From positions 124,001-188,000 of the forward strand of contig CAYJFP010000001.1 of the NCBI GenBank assembly GCA_964369415.1: a DNA stretch of 64,000 nt, read 5' to 3'. Shown one piece after another: positions 31,990 to 40,808 of the stretch. Below the pieces are notes generated by a model. The model was not told where the DNA came from, searched no databases, and was given only the letters and a program-made list of their open reading frames with translations. The translations under genes and the position numbers were made by a program. Origin of the DNA: SIG603 sp964369415 (lineage in GTDB: Bacteria; Bacillota; Clostridia; Oscillospirales; Acutalibacteraceae). How positions within the stretch are numbered: position 1 is the stretch's first letter; each line of letters opens with the position of its first letter.

Positions 31990-34464
31990 ATGACATATCA
32001 AGCACCTGAAGGATACAAACCGTATCCCGGAACAAACTATTACTATACCGAAAGGGAAGGCGTAGACCAAGCTACAGGAGAAGCTTTGAGAATCATCACA
32101 TACTTTGACACCACTACAGGTACATACAGTGAACAAAGTTATCCTAAACAGCCTAGTGAACAGGCTGTAAATGCGGCACAAAGTGTAGATACTCAAAAAC
32201 AACAGGTTACTGCACAAACGCAAAACGTTCAGCCACAAAACGCACAAACTCAAGGTACAGCGGTAAAAACAAACGTAAAAAAGAAAAGTGCGCTTCCTCT
32301 TATCATCACTCTTTCAAGTGTCGGTGTCGTGCTTATCGCTGCTGTGCTTGTCGTTTGGCTTACAGGAATATATAAAATGATACCGATTTTTGGCGATAGC
32401 TCTTCAGCTTCATATAACAGCAGTATTTCTGCGGGTTATTTTACTACAGCCGTAGTTAAATCTGATAAAACGGTAGAACTTGTAGGTTATCAAGACGCCT
32501 ATGAAATAGATCCAAACAACTGGACCGATGTAGTAGCTATTTCAAGCTCTTCTTATGGCGACCATACCCTAGGACTTAAATCAGACGGTACTGTTATCGC
32601 CGCCGGTGTGAATACTGACGGGCAACTAAATGTCGGAAACTGGAATAAAATCGTCGCTGTTTCAGCGGGTTCTTTCCACTCTGTCGGCCTTAGACAAGAC
32701 GGCACTGTTGTCGCTACAGGCTATAATAATTCTGGCCAGTGCGACGTTAGCACTTGGACAGATATAGTTAAGATTTCAGCCGGTGGTGCTCATACCTTGG
32801 GGCTTAAATCTGATGGAACCGTGGTTTTCGCTGGTGATAACAACTACGGTCAAGGAAATGTATCGTACTGGAGTGACATCAAAGATATTTCAGCGGGTGA
32901 GTCTCACTCTGTTGGCCTTACAAAATCAGGAAGCGTTGTAGCCGTCGGAGTTAATGAAACTAATCAAACCGATGTCATGGACTGGGAAAACATTACGGCT
33001 ATTTCGGCTTCAACCTTTGTCACCATCGGACTTAAATCTGACGGAACTGTCGTGAGCACCGAGTTCAAACCCACTGTAGATATCGACATATCTTTTAGCA
33101 AACAGAATCAAGACGCTGTAAGCACTTGGACAGATGTAATTGCGATTTCTTCTGGAAATTATCACACTATAGCGCTTAAATCGGACGGAACTATTCTTTC
33201 CACAACACCAAATGACGACACTATGCTTTCGGCTTATTCGGGTCAATCTGCAGTAAGCGGTATGAGTGGCGTTGGATATTCCTATTCGCCTACATTCTCT
33301 GACGAAGTCTTACCGACTATCGCCCCTGCCTCATCCTCCTCTTCTCAAGCTGTCATAGGCGACGATTATCCTATAGAATGGACAAATGAAGCTTTTGAAG
33401 CCGCCATCCGTGATGTTCTTTTCCCAGGAGAAGACAAACTTATCATGCATAGTGATATAAAGGATATAAACTCGCTTACTTTAAGTGACTATGGGCTTGA
33501 TGATATAGATGACATTGTGCATTTCACCGCTCTTATGGACCTTGATTTAAGCTATAATGAAATTGAAGACTTAACTCCACTTAAAAACCTTACTAATTTG
33601 TACTACTTAGACATAGCCTATAATGAAGTTGTAATTTTAGATGGCATTGAAAACCTTATTAATTTACAGTATTTTTATGCCGAGAATAATGCCTATATAT
33701 CAGATATATCACCACTTGCTAATTTAACTAATATAGATACTTTATTTTTAAATGGTAACTATATACAGGACATCTCACCACTTTCTAATCTAACTAATCT
33801 ATATGAATTAGCATTGAAAGACAATTTAATCAGTGATTTAAGTCCTCTATCTAATCTTCAAAATTTACAGTATCTATACGCTGATGGCAACAATGTTTCA
33901 GACTGGTCGCCTGTTTCCCATATACCAAATGTATACGGCGCTCCAGAACCTACGCCCGAACCTACTCCAGAACCCACTCCNNNNNNNNNNNNNNNNNNNN
34001 NNNNNNNNNNNNNNNNNNNNNNNNNNNNNNNNNNNNNNNNNNNNNNNNNNNNNNNNNNNNNNNNNNNNNNNNNNNNNNNNACTCCAGAACCCACTCCTGA
34101 GCCTGTAAACGGTGTGGATATCACTCCTGGTGTATACGGTTTTTACGAACCCAATATTGGTGACTATTTTGTGCAAATCCTTATAAGACCTGGTTACACG
34201 ACTTATCTTGGATACACACTTGGTGGCGACACATTCTTTAGCCCTGTCGAGGTGCAAATAAGTGGCGATACTGTAACACTTTCTGGTACAGTCGATGAGC
34301 AAATGCTAAACATGGACATTAGCTTTCCAATAACGCTAACTTACGATTCTAACTTCACACTTGTTTCGCCTTCTGTTTTATGGACAGCATACGCAGGTCA
34401 AGTTTCTGACTATACAATGAGCGAAGCAGAAATGGCTGAGTATTATTACTGGCTATACGAATAA
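31990..34464 (+). CDS. Membrane-anchored RCC1-propeller/LRR surface protein, paralog 1 (contains assembly gap)
   Basis: 824 codons including a 100-N gap (33981-34080), so true length and frame through the gap are unknown. Modules: an N-terminal cytoplasmic domain of about 53 residues (PEGYKPYPGTNYYYTEREG); a Gln/Thr-rich linker; a transmembrane helix at 103-126 after KKK, placing the rest outside; seven RCC1-like units of about 38 residues (ISAGGAHTLGLKSDGTVVFA pattern, each ending before W-x-D/K-I) at about 143-440; an internalin-like cap (EWTNEAFEAAIRDVL); about six 22-residue leucine-rich repeats (ISDLSPLSNLQNLQYLYADG); a PTPEP repeat containing the gap; and a C-terminal domain shared with paralog 3. 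No signal peptidase or sortase site. Function unknown. Confidence 0.82.
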   Translation: MTYQAPEGYKPYPGTNYYYTEREGVDQATGEALRIITYFDTTTGTYSEQSYPKQPSEQAVNAAQSVDTQKQQVTAQTQNVQPQNAQTQGTAVKTNVKKKSALPLIITLSSVGVVLIAAVLVVWLTGIYKMIPIFGDSSSASYNSSISAGYFTTAVVKSDKTVELVGYQDAYEIDPNNWTDVVAISSSSYGDHTLGLKSDGTVIAAGVNTDGQLNVGNWNKIVAVSAGSFHSVGLRQDGTVVATGYNNSGQCDVSTWTDIVKISAGGAHTLGLKSDGTVVFAGDNNYGQGNVSYWSDIKDISAGESHSVGLTKSGSVVAVGVNETNQTDVMDWENITAISASTFVTIGLKSDGTVVSTEFKPTVDIDISFSKQNQDAVSTWTDVIAISSGNYHTIALKSDGTILSTTPNDDTMLSAYSGQSAVSGMSGVGYSYSPTFSDEVLPTIAPASSSSSQAVIGDDYPIEWTNEAFEAAIRDVLFPGEDKLIMHSDIKDINSLTLSDYGLDDIDDIVHFTALMDLDLSYNEIEDLTPLKNLTNLYYLDIAYNEVVILDGIENLINLQYFYAENNAYISDISPLANLTNIDTLFLNGNYIQDISPLSNLTNLYELALKDNLISDLSPLSNLQNLQYLYADGNNVSDWSPVSHIPNVYGAPEPTPEPTPEPTXXXXXXXXXXXXXXXXXXXXXXXXXXXXXXXXXXTPEPTPEPVNGVDITPGVYGFYEPNIGDYFVQILIRPGYTTYLGYTLGGDTFFSPVEVQISGDTVTLSGTVDEQMLNMDISFPITLTYDSNFTLVSPSVLWTAYAGQVSDYTMSEAEMAEYYYWLYE
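33981..34080. other. Assembly gap (100 N) inside a Pro-Thr repeat
   Basis: Exactly 100 N, a placeholder. The 17 bases ACTCCAGAACCCACTCC occur on both sides, so the contig ends may overlap in the repeat; the number of PTPEP units is unresolved. Confidence 0.9.
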
Positions 34465-34479
34465 TTTTGGAGGAAAACT

Positions 34480-37035
34480 ATGTCTTTTCAAATACCGGAA
34501 GGCTTTATACCGTATTCTGGAACAACTTACTATTATAAAGAAAGAAACGATTTTGATTCTGAAACGGGTAAACCTGTTAGAGTTATCACATATTTTAACA
34601 CGTTAGACGGCAGTATCACCGAGCAGTCGTACCCTAGAGAAGTTATTAGTCAAAATCAGCCTATGCAAAATCATCAAGGCTACGCTGTTGTAGGCACCAA
34701 TAACCAAACAAGCCAAACTTCAAAAAAGAAGAGCAATCTTCCGCTTATAATCACACTTTCAAGTGTCGGTGTAGTTCTTATCGCCGCCGTTCTTGTGGTT
34801 TGGCTTACTGGTATTTATAAAATGATACCGATTTTTGGCGGTAATCAAGAAGAAAACTACGATTACAGTATTTCTGCTGGCGTGCTTACTACACTAGCCG
34901 TTGATAAAGATGGAAGTGTAATGGCAGCAGGCTCTGGCGAGCACGGTAATTTAGACGTAAGCACTTGGACAGATGACTTCGTTTCGGTAAGCGCTGGCTA
35001 TGTGCACACCGTAGGCCTTAAAAATGACGGAACAGTCGTGGCAGTCGGAAACAACGAGTACGGACAGTGCGATGTCGAGTCTTGGAGCGACATCGTAATG
35101 GTTTCAGCGGGAGATTTTCACACTTTAGGGCTTAAGTCTAACGGCACCGTAGTCGCTACTGGACTTAACGACTATAACCAGTGTTCTGTTTCAGGTTGGA
35201 ATAACATCATTAGTATATCAGCGGGCGCATACCATTCTGTCGGCTTAAGAAATGACGGAACCGTGATATCCTACGGTGATAATTCCTACGGTCAAAATGA
35301 TGTCATCGACTGGACAGATATCACCGACATATCCGCTGCGGCAAATCACACTGTCGGTCTTAAAAGCGACGGAACACTAATCACCACGGGAAATAACGAC
35401 TTTGGACAGCTAAATGTACAATCTTGGCAAGATATCAAGTCTATTTCGGCTTCTGTTTATCACACTGTCGCACTTAAAAATAACGGAAGTATTTTGAGTA
35501 CCGAGATTCTTCTTGACAGCGACCTTGCAAAACAATATGATTCATCTTATTTTGAACAAGGTCAAACACTTGTAACTGCTTGGGATGATATAATCGCTGT
35601 TTCAGCGGGAACATACCATACCATAGCACTAAGAGATGACGGAATCTTGCTGTCTACCAACACCTTGACAGAAGATTTCTCAGTATATTTAAAAGGACAG
35701 TCCGAAATTTCTTCGTGGAAAAATGTAGGATTTAACTACACACCTAGATTTACCAATTTTGAGGAAGGCGCCGCTTCAGCTGTTACTCCGGACCTATCTC
35801 CAAACCCCACTTTATCTCCCGAAAGCTCTAGTTCTTCTACTGCTACCGATGACTATGTCATAGCGTGGAACGATCCTAATTTTGAAGCAGCTGTGAGAAA
35901 CTATCTTGGAATAGAAAACGGGGAAATAATGTACAGCGATGTAAAGGATAAAGATTTTTTGTATCTTTATTCTGATGAACCTTTAACTGATATTTCTGAC
36001 ATATCCCACTTTACTTCCTTAGAGTATTTAGATTTAACTTATAATAATGTAAGTGATATCTCTCCACTTCTTTCACTTGATAATTTAACCCATTTATTTC
36101 TTGGAGAAAATGAAAATTTCAGTGATTTTACTACGCTTTCTTCTATGACCAGTCTAATTTCATTATCTTTAGACGGCATAATTATAGACGATTTCAGCTT
36201 TATTTCATCACTTATTAACTTAGAATCTCTCTCTCTTTCTGGTTGTGAACTTGAAGACATAAGTGCGCTTAAGGACCTTACACGAATTTACGAACTGCAA
36301 CTTAGTTACAATTATATAAGCGATATTTCACCGCTTGTAAATCTTACAAGGCTTGAAACCTTATCGTTAATCGCAAACACTTCTATCGAAGACCTAAGCC
36401 CTATTTCTTCGATGACTGGTTTAAAATCTCTTTCACTAGATGACATGGTTTTAAGCGATTTAAATATTCTTTCCACTTTGACAAATCTTGAATTTTTATC
36501 TGCAAGTGGCAATTACATTGAGGATTTAACCCCGCTTTCTAGCTTAGTGAATCTTGAATATTTAACTTTAAGCGGTAATTTAATTGAGAACTTAACTCCA
36601 CTTTCTACTCTTAGCTCTTTACTATACTTAGATTTACCAGACAATCTTTTAGAGGATTTAAGTCCACTTTCGTCTCTTGTTCAGTTAGAAAGTTTAACTT
36701 TGTATGACAATTTTATCGAAGATTTAACGCCACTTTCACCACTTGTAAATCTTACTATACTCGATTTAGACAATAATTATATCGAAGATTTAAGTCCGCT
36801 TTCCACTCTTGTATCTTTAGATGCCTTATATATAAGTACAAACTTTATTTCTGATATTTCACCAGTATCTGCGCTTCCTAATTTGGAGTATTTAACCGCT
36901 AGTACAAACTTTATTGTAGATATAAGCTCACTTGCCAATCTTCCAAGTTTATATTTCTTATCCTTAGAGGACAATTTAATTTTAGACTGGACACCTGTCG
37001 ATCATATCGAAAACGTTTACGGAAGACCCGAATAA
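34480..37035 (+). CDS. Membrane-anchored RCC1-propeller/LRR surface protein, paralog 2
   Basis: 851 residues, 15 bases after paralog 1. Same cytoplasmic domain (PEGFIPYSGTTYYYKERND), linker and transmembrane helix (88-111, identical to paralog 1 over 33 residues). Then seven RCC1-like units (about 125-425; e.g. SAGDFHTLGLKSNGTVVATG), the same cap (AWNDPNFEAAVRNYL), and a longer array of about sixteen 22-residue LRRs (NYIEDLTPLSSLVNLEYLTL). It stops after DWTPVDHIENVYGRPE, the point where paralog 1 (DWSPVSHIPNVYGAPE) continues into its Pro-rich linker and C-terminal domain, so this paralog lacks both. RBS TTGGAGG. Role unknown; adhesion or ligand sensing is plausible. Confidence 0.85.
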   Translation: MSFQIPEGFIPYSGTTYYYKERNDFDSETGKPVRVITYFNTLDGSITEQSYPREVISQNQPMQNHQGYAVVGTNNQTSQTSKKKSNLPLIITLSSVGVVLIAAVLVVWLTGIYKMIPIFGGNQEENYDYSISAGVLTTLAVDKDGSVMAAGSGEHGNLDVSTWTDDFVSVSAGYVHTVGLKNDGTVVAVGNNEYGQCDVESWSDIVMVSAGDFHTLGLKSNGTVVATGLNDYNQCSVSGWNNIISISAGAYHSVGLRNDGTVISYGDNSYGQNDVIDWTDITDISAAANHTVGLKSDGTLITTGNNDFGQLNVQSWQDIKSISASVYHTVALKNNGSILSTEILLDSDLAKQYDSSYFEQGQTLVTAWDDIIAVSAGTYHTIALRDDGILLSTNTLTEDFSVYLKGQSEISSWKNVGFNYTPRFTNFEEGAASAVTPDLSPNPTLSPESSSSSTATDDYVIAWNDPNFEAAVRNYLGIENGEIMYSDVKDKDFLYLYSDEPLTDISDISHFTSLEYLDLTYNNVSDISPLLSLDNLTHLFLGENENFSDFTTLSSMTSLISLSLDGIIIDDFSFISSLINLESLSLSGCELEDISALKDLTRIYELQLSYNYISDISPLVNLTRLETLSLIANTSIEDLSPISSMTGLKSLSLDDMVLSDLNILSTLTNLEFLSASGNYIEDLTPLSSLVNLEYLTLSGNLIENLTPLSTLSSLLYLDLPDNLLEDLSPLSSLVQLESLTLYDNFIEDLTPLSPLVNLTILDLDNNYIEDLSPLSTLVSLDALYISTNFISDISPVSALPNLEYLTASTNFIVDISSLANLPSLYFLSLEDNLILDWTPVDHIENVYGRPE

Positions 37036-37050
37036 ACATCTAACATGTAG

Positions 37051-37120
37051 AACTAAGGGCTAAAGGTGAATGACTATTAAAACAACATGAGTTTTTCACT
37101 ATTAGTCTTTAGCTTTTAGT
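37051..37120. repeat. Composite hairpin repeat, copy C (core, inverted orientation)
   Basis: Left arm AACTAAGGGCTAAAGGTGAA (37051-37070), right arm beginning TTCACTATTAGTCTTTAG (37095-37120). Relative to copies A and B it is reversed: its right arm matches their left arm. It sits between paralogs 2 and 3 of the surface-protein operon, upstream of the RBS GAGGAGG. Confidence 0.75.
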
Positions 37121-37142
37121 CTAATAAAGAGGAGGTAGTATT

Positions 37143-39947
37143 ATGGCTTTTACCCCACCGGAGGGATACAAACCTTATCCCGGAACGAATTATTATTACA
37201 CCGAAAGAGAAGGTTTCGATCAAAATACTGGCGAACTACTGAGAATCATAACCTATTTTGACACGGTAAGCGGCACCTACACCGAGCAATCTTATAAGAA
37301 ACAACCTGAAACGACTCAGTCCGTGCAAACTCAGCCGACTGTAGAGCAAACTCAGGTAGGCACTCAGCCAGAGTATCATCAGACTTTTCAAAATCAAGAG
37401 TCAACTCAGCCGCAGTATCAGCAAAATGTGCAAAATGAACAAAGGCAAACTGTATATGCTAACGCTGAGACTACTAACACGGCTGCAGTAGCCGTTAAGA
37501 AAAAAAACCCACTTCCTTTAATCATCACGCTTTCGGGCATAGGAGTCGTGCTTATCGCCGCCGTACTTGTGGTTTGGCTTACAGGAATTTACAAAATGAT
37601 TCCGTTTTTTGGTGATAGTGGTTCAAGCGAGTATCAGGGCAGTATCTCCGCAGGATACACTTACTCGGCTGCGATAAAAAAAGACGGCACTGTCGTGGTA
37701 GCGGGAAAATCACAGAGTATCCATACTATAAACACTACCTCTTGGACGGATGTTGTTTCTTTATCTGCAAGCGATAATTATCTTCTTGGCCTTAAAAGTG
37801 ATGGTACTGTTTTATTTACAGGTTCAAATATTTATGGTCAAGAGGGCTCTTCTGAATGGACTGAGATCGTAGAGATTTCAAGCGGAAATTTCCACGCTGT
37901 CGGACTTAAGAGCGACGGGACTGTTACCGCCGTAGGTGATAACAGTAGTGGGCAGTGCAATGTCGAATCTTGGACTAATATTATAAAAGTTGTTGCAGCC
38001 TATGAATACACTTTAGGCCTTAGAAATGACGGAACTGTCGTAGCTACGGGACTTGCAACCCACGGCGAAATGGACGTTCAATCGTGGACTGATATTACCG
38101 ACATATCGGCATTTTATAGCCATTCTGTAGGACTTAAATCGGACGGAACAGTCGTGGCGGTCGGAGATAACTCTACAGGGCAACTAAATGTATCTACTTG
38201 GACGGACATAAAGGCTATTGCCACTACTCAAAACTATACCCTCGGAGTTAAAAATGACGGAACAGTCATAAGCACTGTGCTTGATGTTTCAGAGGCCGAC
38301 CCAAATACCGCCGATTATCTACTTGTCCTTGCCGACAATAATCAAAATCAGGTTACTTACTGGGAGAACGTTGTCGCTATCACAGCTTCAAGCTCGCATA
38401 CTCTAGCACTTAAATCAGACGGAACTTTGTACTCTACCACACCACATGCAAGTTCACCAAACTATGAGTACTACAAAGGGCAAACCGATGTTGATACGAT
38501 TACTGGTATCGGTGTTTCCTATACACCTAAATTAAATATTACATCGGCTTTACCTAGCGTTACTACCACTCCTATGCCAACTGACCTTCCCGAACCATCT
38601 GTACTACCTCCTACAGATGAGCCTATGCCTACCGAAAATCCCGACCCCACCACAAATCCTTCGGGTGGTTCTATGCTTCCTGCCCGTGGAAATCTTACCT
38701 TCATGGACACATACATGACAAGCATCGGTGCGGGTGCGGCATATACCATTGCTCTTCATAATGATAACACACTGAGTTTTGTAAGTAGCCTTGAGGGTTA
38801 TGAAGATTTCATGAGCCAGATGACGGATATTATTTCAGTCGCTGCGGGTTCTAATCATCTTGTTGTGCTTCATAGTGACGGTTCTACATCAGCGATAGGA
38901 ACAACTGGCAATGGCGGAATCAATGTAAATCACTGGAGAGATATAGTTCAAATTTCAGGCGGTGCTTATCACTCTGTCGGACTTAGAAATGACGGTACAG
39001 TACTCGCAGCCGGTGATAATGAATATGGACAATGTGATGTCGAAAGTTGGACTAATATCGTTCAGGTTATGGCGGGTGACTTCCATACCATAGGCATTAC
39101 ACTTGACGGGACTGTCGTTTCTACAGGGCTTAACGATAACGGTCAGTGCAATACTGAATCTTGGACAAATATTGTCGCTGTAAACGGCGGTGCATCTCAT
39201 ACTGTCGGTCTAAAAAGTGACGGAACTGTCGTTGCCACTGGACTTAACGACGATGGCCAGTGCGATGTTGGCGGTTGGAACAGTATTATTGGCATTTCAG
39301 CGGGCGACTTTAACACTATCGGTCTTAGAAATGACGGCACTGCTGTCATAATCGGCGGTAATGAGTACGGACAGCTAGAACTTGGTTCAGAGTGGAACGA
39401 TTTAGTCGCTGTCGATGTTGGATACGCTCATGCAGTCGGACTTAAAGCGGACGGAACTTTAGTTGGAAGCGGACGAAACGACAGAAGTCAAATTGACTTC
39501 AGCGGTGTAGGCGGCATAGGTTATTACTATATTCACTCTATAAGCCCAAGCTTTGAAGCTACGCCAGAACCTCCTGCGAAACCCGCTACGATAGCCTCGG
39601 GAGTCTACACCTATGTGGACCCATCCACTGGTATGCCATCTGTCGATGTAATTATATACGATGACGGCTCGGTTGAATTTGGCGTTTTCGACTATGCCAC
39701 CGATTCGCAGTATTTCTACCCCGCTACAATTTCCGCTTCGGGTGACCAAGTGGTGATAGATAAAATCCCTATTGAAAATCTCCAATATATGATGGGCGAT
39801 ATTTTCCCTGTTACCTTTACTTATTCAGCCGATCAAGGCACTTTCACCCTTGTTTCTCCTGATATTTTTTGGGGCATGACGAGTGGAAAGCAGTTAACTT
39901 ACAGAATGAGTATCGAAGAATCGAAATCCGCTTTCCCTTATCTATAA
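37143..39947 (+). CDS. Membrane-anchored double RCC1-propeller surface protein, paralog 3
   Basis: 934 residues. Same cytoplasmic domain (PEGYKPYPGTNYYYTEREG, identical to paralog 1 over that stretch), a longer Gln-rich linker, and a transmembrane helix at 125-148 differing at three of 33 positions from paralogs 1 and 2. It then has a first seven-unit RCC1 block (about 160-460), a Pro/Thr linker (about 475-510), a second seven-unit block (about 525-800), a short PEPP linker, and the C-terminal domain also seen in paralog 1 (GVYTYVDPSTG, FTLVSPDIFWGM). No LRRs. The fourth unit of the second block and its neighbours are close copies (GLNDNGQCN, GLNDDGQCD), suggesting recent internal duplication. 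Confidence 0.85.
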   Translation: MAFTPPEGYKPYPGTNYYYTEREGFDQNTGELLRIITYFDTVSGTYTEQSYKKQPETTQSVQTQPTVEQTQVGTQPEYHQTFQNQESTQPQYQQNVQNEQRQTVYANAETTNTAAVAVKKKNPLPLIITLSGIGVVLIAAVLVVWLTGIYKMIPFFGDSGSSEYQGSISAGYTYSAAIKKDGTVVVAGKSQSIHTINTTSWTDVVSLSASDNYLLGLKSDGTVLFTGSNIYGQEGSSEWTEIVEISSGNFHAVGLKSDGTVTAVGDNSSGQCNVESWTNIIKVVAAYEYTLGLRNDGTVVATGLATHGEMDVQSWTDITDISAFYSHSVGLKSDGTVVAVGDNSTGQLNVSTWTDIKAIATTQNYTLGVKNDGTVISTVLDVSEADPNTADYLLVLADNNQNQVTYWENVVAITASSSHTLALKSDGTLYSTTPHASSPNYEYYKGQTDVDTITGIGVSYTPKLNITSALPSVTTTPMPTDLPEPSVLPPTDEPMPTENPDPTTNPSGGSMLPARGNLTFMDTYMTSIGAGAAYTIALHNDNTLSFVSSLEGYEDFMSQMTDIISVAAGSNHLVVLHSDGSTSAIGTTGNGGINVNHWRDIVQISGGAYHSVGLRNDGTVLAAGDNEYGQCDVESWTNIVQVMAGDFHTIGITLDGTVVSTGLNDNGQCNTESWTNIVAVNGGASHTVGLKSDGTVVATGLNDDGQCDVGGWNSIIGISAGDFNTIGLRNDGTAVIIGGNEYGQLELGSEWNDLVAVDVGYAHAVGLKADGTLVGSGRNDRSQIDFSGVGGIGYYYIHSISPSFEATPEPPAKPATIASGVYTYVDPSTGMPSVDVIIYDDGSVEFGVFDYATDSQYFYPATISASGDQVVIDKIPIENLQYMMGDIFPVTFTYSADQGTFTLVSPDIFWGMTSGKQLTYRMSIEESKSAFPYL

Positions 39948-39962
39948 TAAAATGGAGAATTT

Positions 39963-40478
39963 ATGGACATATCAATTAAAAAATGCACATTAGATGAAAT
40001 AGACATATTAATCAAACTTTCTAAAGCCTGTTTTTATGAAACATTTTCCGCTGATAACAGTGAAGATGACATGAAAACTTATTTAGAAAACGCATTTGCT
40101 TACGACAAGATTAAATCTGAAATTTTAAATGAAAACTCGCAGTTTTACCTGTTGTTTTCTGATGATAAATTAGCTGCTTATTTAAAGCTAAACGAATATT
40201 TGGCTCAAACCGAAGATTATGATAAAGACTCACTTGAAATCGAGAGAATCTATGTCGCAAAAGAGTTTCAAGGCTTGAAACTAGGGCAAGTATTAATGGA
40301 TAAGGCTGTTAAAATAGCTTTAGACTTAAAGAAATCCTATGTGTGGCTTGGTGTTTGGGAAAACAACAAAAACGCCATCGCCTTCTATGAAAAGAATGGT
40401 TTTAGCGTAATAGATACCCATTATTTTAGGATGGGAGACAGTAAGCAGTGTGATTACATTATGAAAAAGCCCCTGTAG
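39963..40478 (+). CDS. GNAT-family N-acetyltransferase (PaiA-like)
   Basis: 171 residues. IERIYVAKEFQGLKLGQVLM near 91-110 holds the acetyl-CoA pyrophosphate loop (Q-x-x-x-x-G-x), and WLGVWENNKNAIAFYEKNGF near 126-145 is the C-terminal GNAT motif, close to PaiA-type polyamine acetyltransferases. The substrate cannot be told. It starts 15 bases after paralog 3 (RBS ATGGAG) and precedes the terminator at 40548, so it is the last gene of the surface-protein operon; whether it acts on those proteins is not shown. Confidence 0.9.
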   Translation: MDISIKKCTLDEIDILIKLSKACFYETFSADNSEDDMKTYLENAFAYDKIKSEILNENSQFYLLFSDDKLAAYLKLNEYLAQTEDYDKDSLEIERIYVAKEFQGLKLGQVLMDKAVKIALDLKKSYVWLGVWENNKNAIAFYEKNGFSVIDTHYFRMGDSKQCDYIMKKPL

Positions 40479-40547
40479 TGGATGCATTCCCCCTTCCGAA
40501 TTCCCGAACACTGCAAAAATCTTTACTAAAATAACCTAAACAAAGTA

Positions 40548-40587
40548 AAACTACCACTATCTTTTTTGATAGTGGTAGTTTCTTTAT
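40548..40587. terminator. Bidirectional terminator between the surface-protein operon and pnp
   Basis: AAACTACCACTATC (40548-40561) pairs perfectly with GATAGTGGTAGTTT (40568-40581) across a six-T loop and is followed by CTTTAT on plus and TACTTTG on minus. It serves the convergent GNAT and pnp transcripts. A second small hairpin, GCCGAtgTCGGC on the minus strand, lies just after pnp. Confidence 0.88.
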
Positions 40588-40598
40588 AAGCCGACATC

Positions 40599-40808
40599 GG
40601 CTGAGATTTTTTTATTTAAAGATTTATCAGTTTCTTCTGTCGTTTCTTCTATCNNNNNNNNNNNNNNNNNNNNNNNNNNNNNNNNNNNNNNNNNNNNNNN
40701 NNNNNNNNNNNNNNNNNNNNNNNNNNNNNNNNNNNNNNNNNNNNNNNNNNNNNGGCTGAGATTTTTTTATTTAAAGATTTATCAGTTTCTTCTGTCGTTT
40801 CTTCTATC
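40599..40808. other. Assembly gap flanked by an identical 55-bp duplication at the pnp 3' end
   Basis: 100 N at 40654-40753. The 55 bases at 40599-40653 are repeated exactly at 40754-40808, including the pnp stop codon. The simplest reading is two contigs that overlap by 55 bp and were scaffolded with a spurious gap; a real duplication or a longer RRND-repeat tract is the alternative. Confidence 0.85.

Noticed and set aside
33858..34302. Open frames on both strands running through the 100-N gap
   Set aside because: They exist only because N codons read as open; the real gene is the plus-strand RCC1/LRR protein.
32400..39530. Regular DNA repeats that could suggest a CRISPR array or satellite
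   Set aside because: They are protein-coding units of about 114 bases in one frame with codon-level divergence, without identical repeats or unique spacers.
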